DNA from: Mercurialis annua
Lineage: Eukaryota > Streptophyta > Magnoliopsida > Malpighiales > Euphorbiaceae
Direction of reading: 5' to 3'
Assembly: GCF_937616625.2 (NCBI RefSeq)
Contig: NC_065576.1
Coordinates: 14,386,501-14,450,500 of the forward strand
DNA length: 64,000 nucleotides
Numbering within the stretch: the stretch's first letter is position 1; each line of letters begins with the position of its first letter. The translations under genes were made by a program, and so were the position numbers. The notes beneath the pieces are model-generated. The model did no database searches. It saw only the letters and a program-made list of their open reading frames with translations, and was not told where the DNA came from. Of the stretch, positions 25,513-36,409 are shown in pieces.

Positions 25513-28500
25513 ATGGCTACAAACACTACACCTACTTCATCAGTGCGATCAATCCTTGAGAAGGATAAGCTCAATGGCACTAACTTTCTGGACTGGTGCA
25601 GAAAACTAAGAATTGTTCTTAGGCAAGAAAGAAAGGAATATATCCTTGATCAACCCCTCCCTGAGGAACCAGCTCCTGCTGCTACTAGAGCTCAAAGGGA
25701 TGCTTATACGAAGCATCTCAATGACTCTACTGATGTCACTTGCATTATGCTTGGATGCATGGAGAATGAACTCCAAAAGCAAATGATGGAATTGGATGCG
25801 AACACCATGATTACTGATCTCATGGAAATGTTCCAAGAGAGAGCAAGAATTGAAAGGTTCAATACCATCAAGGATTTGCTTTCTTGCAAGTTGACTACTA
25901 GCGGCTCAGTTAGTCCTCATGTTTTGAAGATGAAGGGTCATCTTGAACATTTGGACAGGCTCGGTCTCCCAATTGCCCAAGAGTTGGCTACAGACATTAT
26001 TCTCCAATCTTTGCCTGAGGCTTATGATGGTTTCATCATGAACTTCAATATGCATAATATGGAGAAGACCACCACAGAGTTGCATGGGATGCTTCAAACT
26101 GCTGAAAAGAACATCAAGAATGAGATTAAGGATGTTCTTATGGTCAACAAGGGAAAGGGTATGAAAAGGTCTGGTAAGGGCAAGGGAAAGGCTTTCAAGA
26201 AGTCTAAGCCCAAGTCCAAGCCCAAGACCAAGGATGAACCCAAAGCAAAACCGCCAAAGGAAGGAACTTGCTTTTTCTGCAAGGAACCTGGACATTGGAA
26301 AAGGAATTGCAAGAAATATCTGGATGATCTGAAGAAGAACAAGGGTAGTGAGACTACCACTTCAGGTATTCATGTTATAGAAATTAATCTTTCTACTTCT
26401 GATTCATGGGTATTAGATACTGGATCTGGATCTCACATTTGTACTAATGTGCAGGGTCTCAAAAGGAGTAGAAGTTTGACAAAAGGCGAAGTGGACCTAC
26501 GAGTTGGCAATGGAGCAAGAGTTGCTGCTTTAGCTGTAGGGACTTATGAGTTATCTTTGCCTAGTGGACTTATTTTATCTTTGAACAATTGTTATTATGT
26601 ACCTACCATGTGTAGGAATATTATTTCTGTTTCTTGTTTGGACAAGGATGGTTTTGAATTTATTATTAGGAATAATAAATGCAGTATTTCGCATAATAAC
26701 ATTCTTTATGGATATGCTCCACGCAGTAGTGGTCTTTATATTTTAAATGTTGACGACACTAATGAAAAATCAGTCTATAACATCAATGCTAAGAAGTTTA
26801 AGTCAAATGATTTAAACTCTACTTATCTCTGGCATTGTCGTTTAGGCCATATAAATGAGAAACGCATATCAAAACTTCAAAGAGATGGACTTTTGAATTC
26901 ATTTGATTATGAATCATTTGAAACATGTGAATCTTGTCTAATGGGCAAAATGACAAAAACACCTTTTATTGGACAAGGTGAAAGAGCTAAAAACTTATTG
27001 GGCCTTATACATACAGATGTATGTGGTCCATTAAGTACAAATGCTAGAGGTGGATTTCAGTACTTCATTACTTTTACTGATGATCTCAGTAGATATGGTT
27101 ATGTTTATCTGATGAAACATAAATCTGAATCTTTTGAAAAGTTCAAAATATTTAAGAATGAAGTACAAAATCAACTTGGTAAAAATATTAAAACACTAAG
27201 ATCTGATCGAGGTGGTGAATATTTAAGCCAAGAATTTGTAGATCATCTAAGAGATTGTGGGATCGTTTCTCAATTGACTCCACCTGGAACACCACAATGG
27301 AATGGTGTGTCTGAACGGAGAAATCGAACTCTATTGAATATGGTTCGATCAATGATGAGTCAAACTGATCTTCCAATCTCATTTTGGGGTTATGCTTTAG
27401 AAACCGCTGCATTCATTTTGAATAGAGTTCCATCAAAGGCAGTTGAAAAGACACCATATGAAATATGGACTGGAAAAACTCCTAGTTTGTCTTTTCTTAA
27501 GATTTGGGGATGTCAAGCTTATGTGAAGCGACTAATTTCAGATAAATTAGCACCCAAATCTGACAAATGCCTTTTTGTAGGATATCCTAAAGAAACTAAA
27601 GGATATTACTTCTATAATGCTTATGAGAACAAAGTGTTTGTTGCTCGAAATGGTATCTTTTTGGAAAAAGAATTTATTTCCAAAGGAACCAGTGGGAGTA
27701 CAGTACAACTTGAAGAAATTCAAGAACCACAAAATAGCATTGTACCAAGTATGGAACCTCAAAAGAATCAACAAGCAATTGCTGAACCAGTACAAGTACC
27801 ACAAGGCCAAAGGAGGTCTGATAGGACACGTCATAATCCTATGAGATATGGATTTCTCATTACTGAGAACAATGATGTGATGATTGTGGATCAAGAAGAA
27901 CCCACATCCTATCAAGAGGCCATAAATAGTCCTGACTCTGAAAAATGGCTCGAAGCCATGAGATCTGAAATGCAATCCATGTATGATAATCAAGTTTGGA
28001 CCTTGATTGACCCAATGGATGGTGTAAAAACCAATGGGTGCAAATGGGTCTTCAAAATGAAGACTGACATGGATGGCAATGTGCATACCTATAAAGCAAG
28101 ACTAGTTGCAAAAGGTTTCAGACAAATACATGGTATAGACTATGATGAAACCTTTTCACCAGTTGCTATGCTCAAATCCATTCGAATTCTCCTTGCCATA
28201 GCTGCATATTATGACTATGAGATATGGCAAATGGATGTCAAAACAGCGTTTCTTAATGGAAACTTACTTGAGGATGTGTACATGACACAACCTGAGGGTT
28301 TTGCCAGTCCAGAGAATTCTGGAAAGGTTTGCAAGCTTCAAAAATCCATTTATGGATTAAAGCAAGCTTCTCGGAGTTGGAATCTTCGTTTTGATGAAGC
28401 AATCAAAGAGTTTGGATTCATCAAGAATGAAGATGAACCTTGTGTATACAAGAAGGTTAGTGGGAGCGCGATTGTTTTCTTAGTGCTTTATGTTGATGAC

Positions 28501-29481
28501 ATACTACTCATTGGAAACGACATTCCCATACTGCAAAATGTTAAATCATGGTTAGGGAAGTGTTTTTCAATGAAAGACTTGGGCGATGCTGCTTATATAT
28601 TAGGCATCAAGATCTATAGAGATAGATCTAGAAGACTCATTGGCCTAAGTCAAAGCACTTATGTTGATAAGGTATTAAACAGGTTTAGTATGCAAGACTC
28701 CAAGAGAGGATTCTTGCCAATGTCACATGGCATCAGTCTCAGCAAGACTCAGTGTCCTAAGACACAGGATGAGCAAGACCGCATGAGTAAGATTCCATAT
28801 GCTTCTGCTATTGGATCTATCATGTATGCAATGTTGTGCACTCGACCTGATGTCTCGTATGCTTTGAGTACAACGAGCAGATACCAGTCAAATCCAGGTG
28901 AAAGTCACTGGGCAGCAGTTAAGAACATCCTTAAGTACTTGAGAAGAACCAAGGATGCATTCTTGCTATATGGTGGTCAGGAAGATGAGCTGATTGTAAA
29001 GGGTTACACAGACGCTAGCTTCCAAACTGACATTGATGATTATAAATCACAGTCAGGATATGTGTTTTGTTTGAATGGAGGTGCTTTCAGCTGGAAGAGC
29101 TCGAAGCAGGACACCGTTGCTGATTCTACAACAGAAGCTGAGTATATAGCTGCTTCAGACGCAGCTAAGGAGGCTGTTTGGATCAAAAAGTTCATAACTG
29201 GATTAGGAGTTGTTCCTAGTATATCCGATCCAGTGAACTTGTTATGTGATAACAATGGGGCCATAGCACAAGCAAAGGAGCCCAGATCACATCAGCGATC
29301 CAAACACATACTTAGACGTTATCATCTCATTCGAGAAATCATTGAGAGAGGAGACGTGAAGATATGCAGAGTTTCGACAAATGATAATGTTGCTGATCCG
29401 CTAACTAAGGCTCTTCCACAGCCTAAGCATGAGAGTCATACTAGGTCCATGGGAATTAGATTTAATGTAGATTGGGCCTAG
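25513..29481 (+). CDS. Copia gag-pol polyprotein, intact
   Basis: An uninterrupted 1322-aa frame. Gag occupies about residues 1-250, ending in a CCHC zinc knuckle CFFCKEPGHWKRNC (about 253-266) behind a Lys-rich stretch. The aspartic protease is at WVLDTGSG (about 299). The integrase has its HHCC domain near 440-480, and catalytic residues in HTDVCGPL (about 500), RSDRGGEY (about 563) and ERRNR (about 601). Reverse transcriptase has YVDDILL (about 993), and RNase H has GYTDASF and DSTTEAEY (about 1164-1210). All key residues are present, so the protein may still be functional. I start at ATG 25513 (MATNTTP); the frame is open upstream to a GTG at 25456. The stop codon is directly followed by the purine tract. 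Confidence 0.95.
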   Translation: MATNTTPTSSVRSILEKDKLNGTNFLDWCRKLRIVLRQERKEYILDQPLPEEPAPAATRAQRDAYTKHLNDSTDVTCIMLGCMENELQKQMMELDANTMITDLMEMFQERARIERFNTIKDLLSCKLTTSGSVSPHVLKMKGHLEHLDRLGLPIAQELATDIILQSLPEAYDGFIMNFNMHNMEKTTTELHGMLQTAEKNIKNEIKDVLMVNKGKGMKRSGKGKGKAFKKSKPKSKPKTKDEPKAKPPKEGTCFFCKEPGHWKRNCKKYLDDLKKNKGSETTTSGIHVIEINLSTSDSWVLDTGSGSHICTNVQGLKRSRSLTKGEVDLRVGNGARVAALAVGTYELSLPSGLILSLNNCYYVPTMCRNIISVSCLDKDGFEFIIRNNKCSISHNNILYGYAPRSSGLYILNVDDTNEKSVYNINAKKFKSNDLNSTYLWHCRLGHINEKRISKLQRDGLLNSFDYESFETCESCLMGKMTKTPFIGQGERAKNLLGLIHTDVCGPLSTNARGGFQYFITFTDDLSRYGYVYLMKHKSESFEKFKIFKNEVQNQLGKNIKTLRSDRGGEYLSQEFVDHLRDCGIVSQLTPPGTPQWNGVSERRNRTLLNMVRSMMSQTDLPISFWGYALETAAFILNRVPSKAVEKTPYEIWTGKTPSLSFLKIWGCQAYVKRLISDKLAPKSDKCLFVGYPKETKGYYFYNAYENKVFVARNGIFLEKEFISKGTSGSTVQLEEIQEPQNSIVPSMEPQKNQQAIAEPVQVPQGQRRSDRTRHNPMRYGFLITENNDVMIVDQEEPTSYQEAINSPDSEKWLEAMRSEMQSMYDNQVWTLIDPMDGVKTNGCKWVFKMKTDMDGNVHTYKARLVAKGFRQIHGIDYDETFSPVAMLKSIRILLAIAAYYDYEIWQMDVKTAFLNGNLLEDVYMTQPEGFASPENSGKVCKLQKSIYGLKQASRSWNLRFDEAIKEFGFIKNEDEPCVYKKVSGSAIVFLVLYVDDILLIGNDIPILQNVKSWLGKCFSMKDLGDAAYILGIKIYRDRSRRLIGLSQSTYVDKVLNRFSMQDSKRGFLPMSHGISLSKTQCPKTQDEQDRMSKIPYASAIGSIMYAMLCTRPDVSYALSTTSRYQSNPGESHWAAVKNILKYLRRTKDAFLLYGGQEDELIVKGYTDASFQTDIDDYKSQSGYVFCLNGGAFSWKSSKQDTVADSTTEAEYIAASDAAKEAVWIKKFITGLGVVPSISDPVNLLCDNNGAIAQAKEPRSHQRSKHILRRYHLIREIIERGDVKICRVSTNDNVADPLTKALPQPKHESHTRSMGIRFNVDWA

Positions 29482-29495
29482 TGCAAGTGGGAGAT

Positions 29496-30429
29496 TGTTA
29501 GTGATATGCACTAGGTCAATCATGTTTGACCATGTTTTGACTTTATCATTTTATTATTTATTGATTGGCAGTTTTTATCATTTTATATTAATGATTAAAA
29601 TACTTGAATGGTTAATTCTTTCTAAGGTCATCGAGTATGTGACTTGATAGTAGAACCCTTAGGTTTAATAAAAGAATTATATACCATCTATCCCTAGTCT
29701 TAATAGAACATTGAGACTAGTATGATGTTGACTGATGATTATGTTTTACTAATCATGTATATGAGATATTAAGTCAAATCATAGGTGCTATTTGAGAAAT
29801 AAGGCACTGGATGACCCACTGTGAGAATACTACATAGATCACTGTCATAAGTAATTCTCATTACAGTTCTATTAGTATAATCCTTTGACCTTGAAATCAT
29901 CATGGATTTCTACATAGCTATTTCATATTTTGATACAGTCTTACATTATCTTTAACAGGATAATGGAATAGATTGTCATTGGATATGAAAGTAACTATGT
30001 GAGAAATGTGAGTGACTGAGAAGGAATTTGTCCCTCATTTATTTGAGTAAGATATCTATGGGCCCCTTGAAGAAGATAGACTGAAGTAAATGCATGGCCA
30101 TGCTAATTGATAAGAAGTTATCATTTTCAGTCTACTTAGAGTCAAGAAACTAATGATTGAATGTTATAAGGATGACATAACTATGCCTTATATTCAATCT
30201 GGATATCGAGAGACAAAGGGATTAAAATATTATTGTAAATGGTTAAATCGGATTATCGATATTTATATAACTTGGGTAGTCATAATGTCTTGCTAGAGGC
30301 CACTTATGACTTGTGGGCTGAAATAGGGATTTCGAGCCTACTGCCAACGTTATATGAACCTACAGGGTCACACACTAAGAACAGGCCCAAAACAGTTATG
30401 GGTTGTACAAGCCCAATGTGATTAAGTGA

Positions 30430-30501
<72 letters not shown>

Positions 30502-31058
30502 CGTAATATATATATATTAATAAATATATATATTAATTCGAAATTTAAGGATAAGTGTTTTTTTTAATTTATTATTTTTTGGAAGATAATAAATATAGTA
30601 ATTAATATATATGGATAATTATCAAAAAGGAGTTTTTGATAAACATAAACTTGTAGAATTGCAATGAGATTGAAATTCGAATTTGTCTCAAACCCTAGTG
30701 TTATTTATCACTATAAATACTCATTAAGCAGTTGGTTTGAGGATTACAAAAATTCATTATTCACTAAATCACTAAAATTCGAAATTGCTTGTGAAGCAAT
30801 AGTGCTAGCACACAAGCACTAGTTTTGGCTAAGGTCTGTTCGTGTGGATACTCGTAGAGGACGCGTTCTTTTGGAGGCGTTTCTGATCCGAGGCCAGGTA
30901 TCACCAAAGTGAACCACCTCCTTCCTTCCTACATTGCTGTTGAATTCGACATACAAGTAAGTAATTGTTCTGTTTAATTCGAATTACATGGATCTTGGTT
31001 TGGGTTTTTAGATAAATTTTTGAAATTTCGCTGCGTTATGAACCAATAAAACCCAACA
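29496..31058 (+). repeat. Right LTR of the Copia element
   Basis: 1563 bp, nearly identical to the left LTR except for an expanded TA microsatellite (about 30434-30498) and a few substitutions. Confidence 0.95.
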
Positions 31059-31187
31059 ACATCTTAATTGAAGAGTGGAATTCTAATTAATTATATTTAA
31101 ATACTAGTTAATCATAATTAAACCCTAATAAATCTAGGGGTTTTTTAAACTTTTCAAAAAAATTGAATTTTTTCAGCTCGGGCGAGG

Positions 31188-33611
31188 AGAATTGTCACGA
31201 CCCAAATTATTGAGCCGCGACCGGCGCTAGGGAACGGGAGTGGTAGCTCCGGAACCCGTAGCAAGCCTAAAATCACAATTTATTTTTCGCAAATATAAAA
31301 TAAACAAATAACAACAAACAACGGAAGCCAATACTCGTATATAACACATTACCAAATACACACTAACTGTTTCAAAACCTCGCGGGCTCTAGTTACCGTA
31401 CCCTGTACGAACTGGCCTCGCGGTACTATACACATCAGTTAGTGTCTCAAACTATCACACCGGCATCTGGGGCCGTGGATCATATACAAACACGTAGCCT
31501 ATCAAAAACATATAAACAAAGACAGCAGTCGATATGTACAATCAAAATAAAACTGCTGACTAGGCTACTATTCTGCTGACACCGGACCACTACTGCAGCA
31601 TTAACAGAAGTCATAAACTAACATATACAGATGACTTCTGCACTCCAAAATTGGTCTCTAGCTAAGTCCACAAGCTAAGCACCTGAAAGACATCAAAGGT
31701 GAGGGGTCAGTATTTGGGAAAATACTGAGTGAGTTGACATTTACTAACAGTATTAATATAAAAACATAGCATCGCATCTCAAGAAAATATTAATGTAAAA
31801 CATATAAACAGGTATTTGATCCGTACGAAACTAATATCCTAGTATGCGACACATCTCTCAAATAATCATATATTATTTAATCCGATCGTAAATATCAATT
31901 GCGAGTCCAACTCGCTGGTGGCCCAGCCACTAGATACGGGGACTTCCAGGCTACACCGTAGCCGAGTTCACTCTGCGTATCTAAATCATATACCCAATCG
32001 TAAATATCATATTCATCAACAACTCTCAGCTGTGTCAAGTCATTTCTCAATGCAAACATACTAGACTGACTCGATACTGGTGATCACACAGCCTATTGAC
32101 ACCCAATAGGTAGCTAGTTTCTTCGGATCGCATACTAGTTCTCATATATAAAAATTAATAAAGCATATAACATTTCAATCAATTATATATAATGCGATGC
32201 GTGTAAACAGTATATATATAAAATAGTTTTAATACACGAAAGTAAAAGTACAACTCACAGTGACCGCAAACCAAGAAATGATATGATCGATCTGATGGTA
32301 TGCCCCCGCTAGTCCGCTTCTACTGACTCCACTACTCGCTGACACGTCTGGTACATTGTTTACGATTAGACGTGCACTTCATACTTTAATACGTATAATA
32401 TTTTCATAATTTAAATATTGGTTTCATTCTTGGTATTACTCTCGTATTCAGAAACTCTTAGTCGTGTCCACGACGTATTAAATACTACTCCTTGTATCCG
32501 AGAGTTATATAATTTTCTTAATACTTTACATTATCGACACTTGCGTAAAACGTCGAGCTAAGTCTATTTTAGTCCCTCGGACAAAAAGTCCGTTTTAGTC
32601 CCTCATGGAATACGCGTCTGCACAAGGTGGTGTGCGTTCGTACACCATGGGTGTGCGTTCGCACACCGGTGTGCGTTCGCACACTGTGGGTGTGCGTTCG
32701 CACACCACTGGTGTGCGTTCGCACACCATCACAGGTGTGCGTTCGCATACCACGGGTGTGCGATCGCACACCACGTGCGATCTGCACGCAGTCCCCGGAA
32801 ACATCGTTTCCGGGCTTCCCGTCGTGCTATCACTTGCCATATACGCCACACACTCCGTTTCCAACAAAACCCGTAGCTTTATTTCTCCAAAAAACGCTAA
32901 AATCAAGTTTAAATCAATAATTTCAATTCCTAAACTAAAACAGCCCATATAACTCAATTTCAGCACCAATTCTCGAAACCTTACCTTGAAATGAAGCTCA
33001 AGATCAGTAGAGGATTGAATTCCGAAGAGATTGCCGCGAAAATCACGTGAATCGGACGTCGAACGGAGAAACGGCGGCGAAACGACGGAATCGGATGAGT
33101 TTCTCTCGCTCTCTCTGGATACTTCTTCTCCTTTCTGATTCAAATTCTAAAACCTTATATGTTAAGGTTAAAAGCTCACTTTGATCCTTTCTTTCTTTCC
33201 TTGTTACCATTTATTTTTCAAACTTTTCTTTCATACGATTTAGTCCATAGCTAAATCGTTAAATTCTTTTATTACGAATTATACGTATTATTTATATCCG
33301 ATAAATAATACCAAACTCGATATTAGTACTTTCCGTCAAATTCCAATATTTCTATTTTCGACACAAAGTGGCTAAATTACCACTTTGGTCCCTGTACTTC
33401 ATTTTAGACTTTTCTTGACATTTTTCCTATTAATTCCAATTCTAACTTTAGAATTGAAATATAACCTTAATTTTCTCATAGCTAATTTCTCAAAACCGAC
33501 CTACTTGAAACTTATTTATCGGAAAACTTTTCCAATATCGCCACTTCCGCGACTCAAAACTGGACACGTGGTCCAATTAGCTAATTAATTATTTTGGGGT
33601 ATTACAAGAAT
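31188..33611 (+). mobile_element. Solo LTR A of the TGTCACGACCC family
   Basis: 31193-33606 (2414 bp) begins tgtcacgaccc, ends ggggtattaca and is flanked by exact 5-bp duplications agaat (31188-31192, 33607-33611). Those are the marks of a solo LTR. It shares with elements D, E and F the words gaccggcgctagg near the start, acttcattttagact-type AT blocks and a hairpin caaagtgg...ccactttg (33365-33389). No coding region. The parent family is probably Ty3/Gypsy with long LTRs, but no internal region is present here to prove it. Confidence 0.85.
32630..32771. repeat. Array of seven CpG-rich palindromes in solo LTR A
   Basis: Seven copies of gtgtgcgttcgcacac or a one- to two-base variant start at 32630, 32651, 32669, 32690, 32711, 32735 and 32756. 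Each is a near-perfect 16-bp palindrome. The intervals are 21, 18, 21, 21, 24 and 21 bp, all multiples of three, which is why open frames with GVRSHT or CERTP repeats cross it on both strands. Confidence 0.92.
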
Positions 33612-33685
33612 GACCCTCCTCGCCGGAGAAGGGAGTTGTTGTTCCTCTTCTCAGAGGAGGAGCAGCAGCTCCTCGGAGCTTTACT

Positions 33686-34147
33686 GTCACGACTCAATTT
33701 CATAGATCGCGACCGGCGCTAGGGTATGGGTATTGTAATACCAAAACCCGTAGATAGCCTTACAAATAACATAAAAACTAATAAACCTACAAGAAAACCG
33801 CTGCTCTGGGCAACCGAGACTTCAACTTAATTCTAGCTGTTCATAATATCAACAATTGAATAATAAATGCTTGGCCAACACCGAGTCTTCAAACATGACA
33901 TAAATAAAAAAATCAGAGTTAACAATATAATGTCAAAGCAACAATAAAAGCAGTCGGAGCAATCCGACAACAAACTAGAAAAATAAAGACTTATAGTTAC
34001 TATTGCGGTCTAAGAATAAAATCAGTTTGACAACTTTATTAAAATAAAATAAAACCTCCGAGGAAAATAAAGAATCGGAGATCAGCTGACTCGCTCAAAA
34101 TCATAAACTTGGAAAAATGGGGAAAACAACAAGATCAAATATACTGA
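33686..34147 (+). mobile_element. Element B, left part (TGTCACGACTC LTR-like)
   Basis: Starts tgtcacgactcaattt and has the family word gaccggcgctaggg at 33710-33723, then diverges from A, D and E. It is cut by the Tat element at the 5-bp site actga (34143-34147), which is repeated at 50871-50875. The preceding GC-rich 74 bp (33612-33685) belong to an older host sequence. Confidence 0.7.
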
Positions 34148-34706
34148 TGTTTGCACCGGCCCAGAAGGTTCATTGGAATGTCTAAAATGGTTCGGCCCAC
34201 GACTGGAAAGAACGAACTGAGTGGGCTCACCTGGGATTTTGGCCCAATAGGAGCTGTATTTTATTTTAGCCTTTTTTTATTTATATTTCTTTTGTTCATT
34301 AGGAGATTGAATCTCATTAGAATTAGGATTCTTTATTAGGGTTTGTTCCCTATAAATAGCTAGTATTATTATGTAATACTTTTCATCAACACATCATTAA
34401 TTAAAACCAAAGCTCAGGCTTTTTATCCCAATCTCCGGATTGAATTTTAGTTTAGAAGTAGAATTGATATTAATCTCGCTTGGATCTCAGGATTCCCAGA
34501 TTAATACTGTTAGTTTAATCGAACGGCGGTAACGTCATTCACAATTTGGACAACGTCACTTGAATTCGGGTTACGTCACTTGAATTAAGGTTACATCATT
34601 CAAATCCTATTTACCTCATCTAGAATTACCTCGGTTAAAGCATCAGTACCTAAAGTTACCCATAAATAAATTCAAAGGTTTGAGCAAGGTGAAAATCTCG
34701 CGAACA
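34148..34706 (+). repeat. Left LTR of the Tat element
   Basis: 559 bp, tgtttgcacc...cgcgaaca, with a TATA box tataaatag at 34351-34359. The ends are TG...CA and match the right LTR. Confidence 0.92.
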
Positions 34707-34735
34707 TCCTTTGGCGACTCCACTGAGGACAATTC

Positions 34736-36353
34736 ATGGTCAGCACAAAAACCAGAGTTTTTTCAGACGAATACAGGGAAACTCGGTCTGAAAGCCGAGC
34801 AAAATTTCAGAGGAAATTCGAAGAAACGGAAAATTCCGATCCAGACGTCATAACAATCATGGCAAAAGGAGACAAACAGCCACAGACCAAAGGAGTTAAG
34901 AATACTACACTTGAGGTGATTTCTGCTAGTAACAAAGCCAAGGAGGACGATGACCTGGAGACGGAGTTTGATGAATTCTCCCGAGAGATACCACCTACTC
35001 GCCCGTCATTATCCATAACCGATTTTTCCATTATGGGTGATGAAATAGCTTAGGAAAATTGGCAGATGTTTGACGGAGCGATGCAGCAAATGTCCAATGC
35101 CTTCAAGGGGATGATGGCCGATCAGGCCGTGGTTCAGCAATCAATCGTGAAGAATTTAAGCAACTTGACGAGCTCGATGGACAATCTGGGAAAGCTCTTT
35201 TTGGGGCAACCAATGACCGATCAGAACTATCGTAGGGCCGATTATGCCTCAACGTCACAAAGGAATGGCGTTATCGGTAACTCGGCCGACGGAGGGAAAT
35301 CGCCGGGTAAAGCCGGTTTGACTTATGGATCAGTACGGTTGTTAACACGCCCAGAGGGCGACGCGAATGCCAAGGGTGATCCATCCAGCTCAGGAACCGG
35401 GAGGCACCAAGGCAACGACCTGTTACCAGGACAACAATGCCCAAACCAGCGGCTGCCGCAAGATAACTTCTACGAAGTTGATATACGACCGATGCCCAGG
35501 TCGTCGTATATGAAACCATACCTCGATTGGATCGACAAGTTATACCCATTCCCGAGGGGGTACAAGGTGCCCGAGTTTAGCTTGTTCTCAGGTGAGGAAA
35601 ACGGTCAGTCGACTGTGGAGCACGTTGCGCAATTTTTGGCACAATGCGGAGAGGCCGGAGCCCATGACTTTTGGAAGTTGCGTCTGTTCGCTAGTTCCCT
35701 TACTAAAATGGCATTCACATGGTATTCCCACTTATCGCCGAACTCGATAGCGCGTGGAAAGACTTGGAAATGAAGTTCCATGAGGAATTATACAGCGCAC
35801 CACCCGATGTCACCTTGGCCGATTTAGCAAGAATCTCCCATTGCCGAGTGAGTCGGTAGAAAAATACATCGGCCATTTCTGGAACTTAAGGACGATGTGC
35901 ATGACTCAAATCTCTAAGGGAGATTGTGTGCCAATGGTCGTGAAAGGAAGGAACTTCTCCATGAGGGAACACTTCGAAGGTCACCGCTTTAGAGACTTGT
36001 TTGAACTCACAAACAGGGTTACGAGCTATGAGCGATTACTCCAAGAGAAGGGACAAAGGCGAGGTTCCTCGAAGGGCACATACTATCGAGATCAGTTAGA
36101 CGTCGCGGTGATTACAAATAGTGAAGATGACTCATCAGATGACGAAGTATGCATGGCCGAATTCTTCGGTAAAAAACCGGCAGAGTGTGCAGCTTTGAGA
36201 AAACCAGGATACGTGAAAAAGAATAAGGTATCGGTCATCCAGAAGGAGTACTCGTTTAATTTGACAAAGGCCGATGACATCTTCGATGCTCTATTGAAAG
36301 ATGGGCAGATCTCTTTATCCGAGGCCATGTCATACCTTCAAGTGAGGAACTAG
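34736..36353 (+). pseudogene. Tat gag, broken
   Basis: The Gag frame starts MVSTKTRVFSDEYRET at 34736. It meets one in-frame TAG (35051-35053), resumes in the same frame from 35054, and shifts frame near 35770 into the segment 35841-36353. The middle part (YPFPRGYKVPEFSLFSGE ... QFLAQCGEAG ... LRLFASSLTKMAFTWY) is a typical retrotransposon Gag domain, and the 3' part (SVEKYIGHFWNLRTMC) continues it. It would form the particle shell if repaired; in this copy it cannot. Confidence 0.85.
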
Positions 36354-36409
36354 TCGGCAAAGATTATTGCAAGTTTCATAATTCTTGGAGACACAACACT
36401 AATAATTGC

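Larger units (their letters stand above)
22359..31063 (+). mobile_element. Full-length, young Ty1/Copia LTR retrotransposon
   Basis: LTRs are at 22364-23890 and 29496-31058, flanked by exact 5-bp duplications acatc (22359-22363, 31059-31063). Both LTRs start tgttag and end cccaaca. A primer-binding site tggtatcagagc (23892-23903) matches the initiator Met tRNA 3' end, and a purine tract aagtgggaga (29485-29494) precedes the right LTR. Counting by eye I see about six single-base differences between the LTRs, plus a longer TA run in the right one, so insertion was recent. The reading frame order (gag, protease, integrase, RT, RNase H) is the Copia order. The long LTRs and 1.6-kb leader fit the Tork/Angela/TAR group loosely; the lineage is not resolved. 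Confidence 0.96.

Noticed and set aside
32630..32771. Regular short palindromes looked at first like a CRISPR array
   Set aside because: Spacers are only 2-8 bp and not unique, there are no cas genes, and the context is a plant LTR.
32595..33143. 182-aa minus-strand frame with CERTP repeats
   Set aside because: Product of the palindrome array lacking stops; no domain and not kept in sister LTRs.
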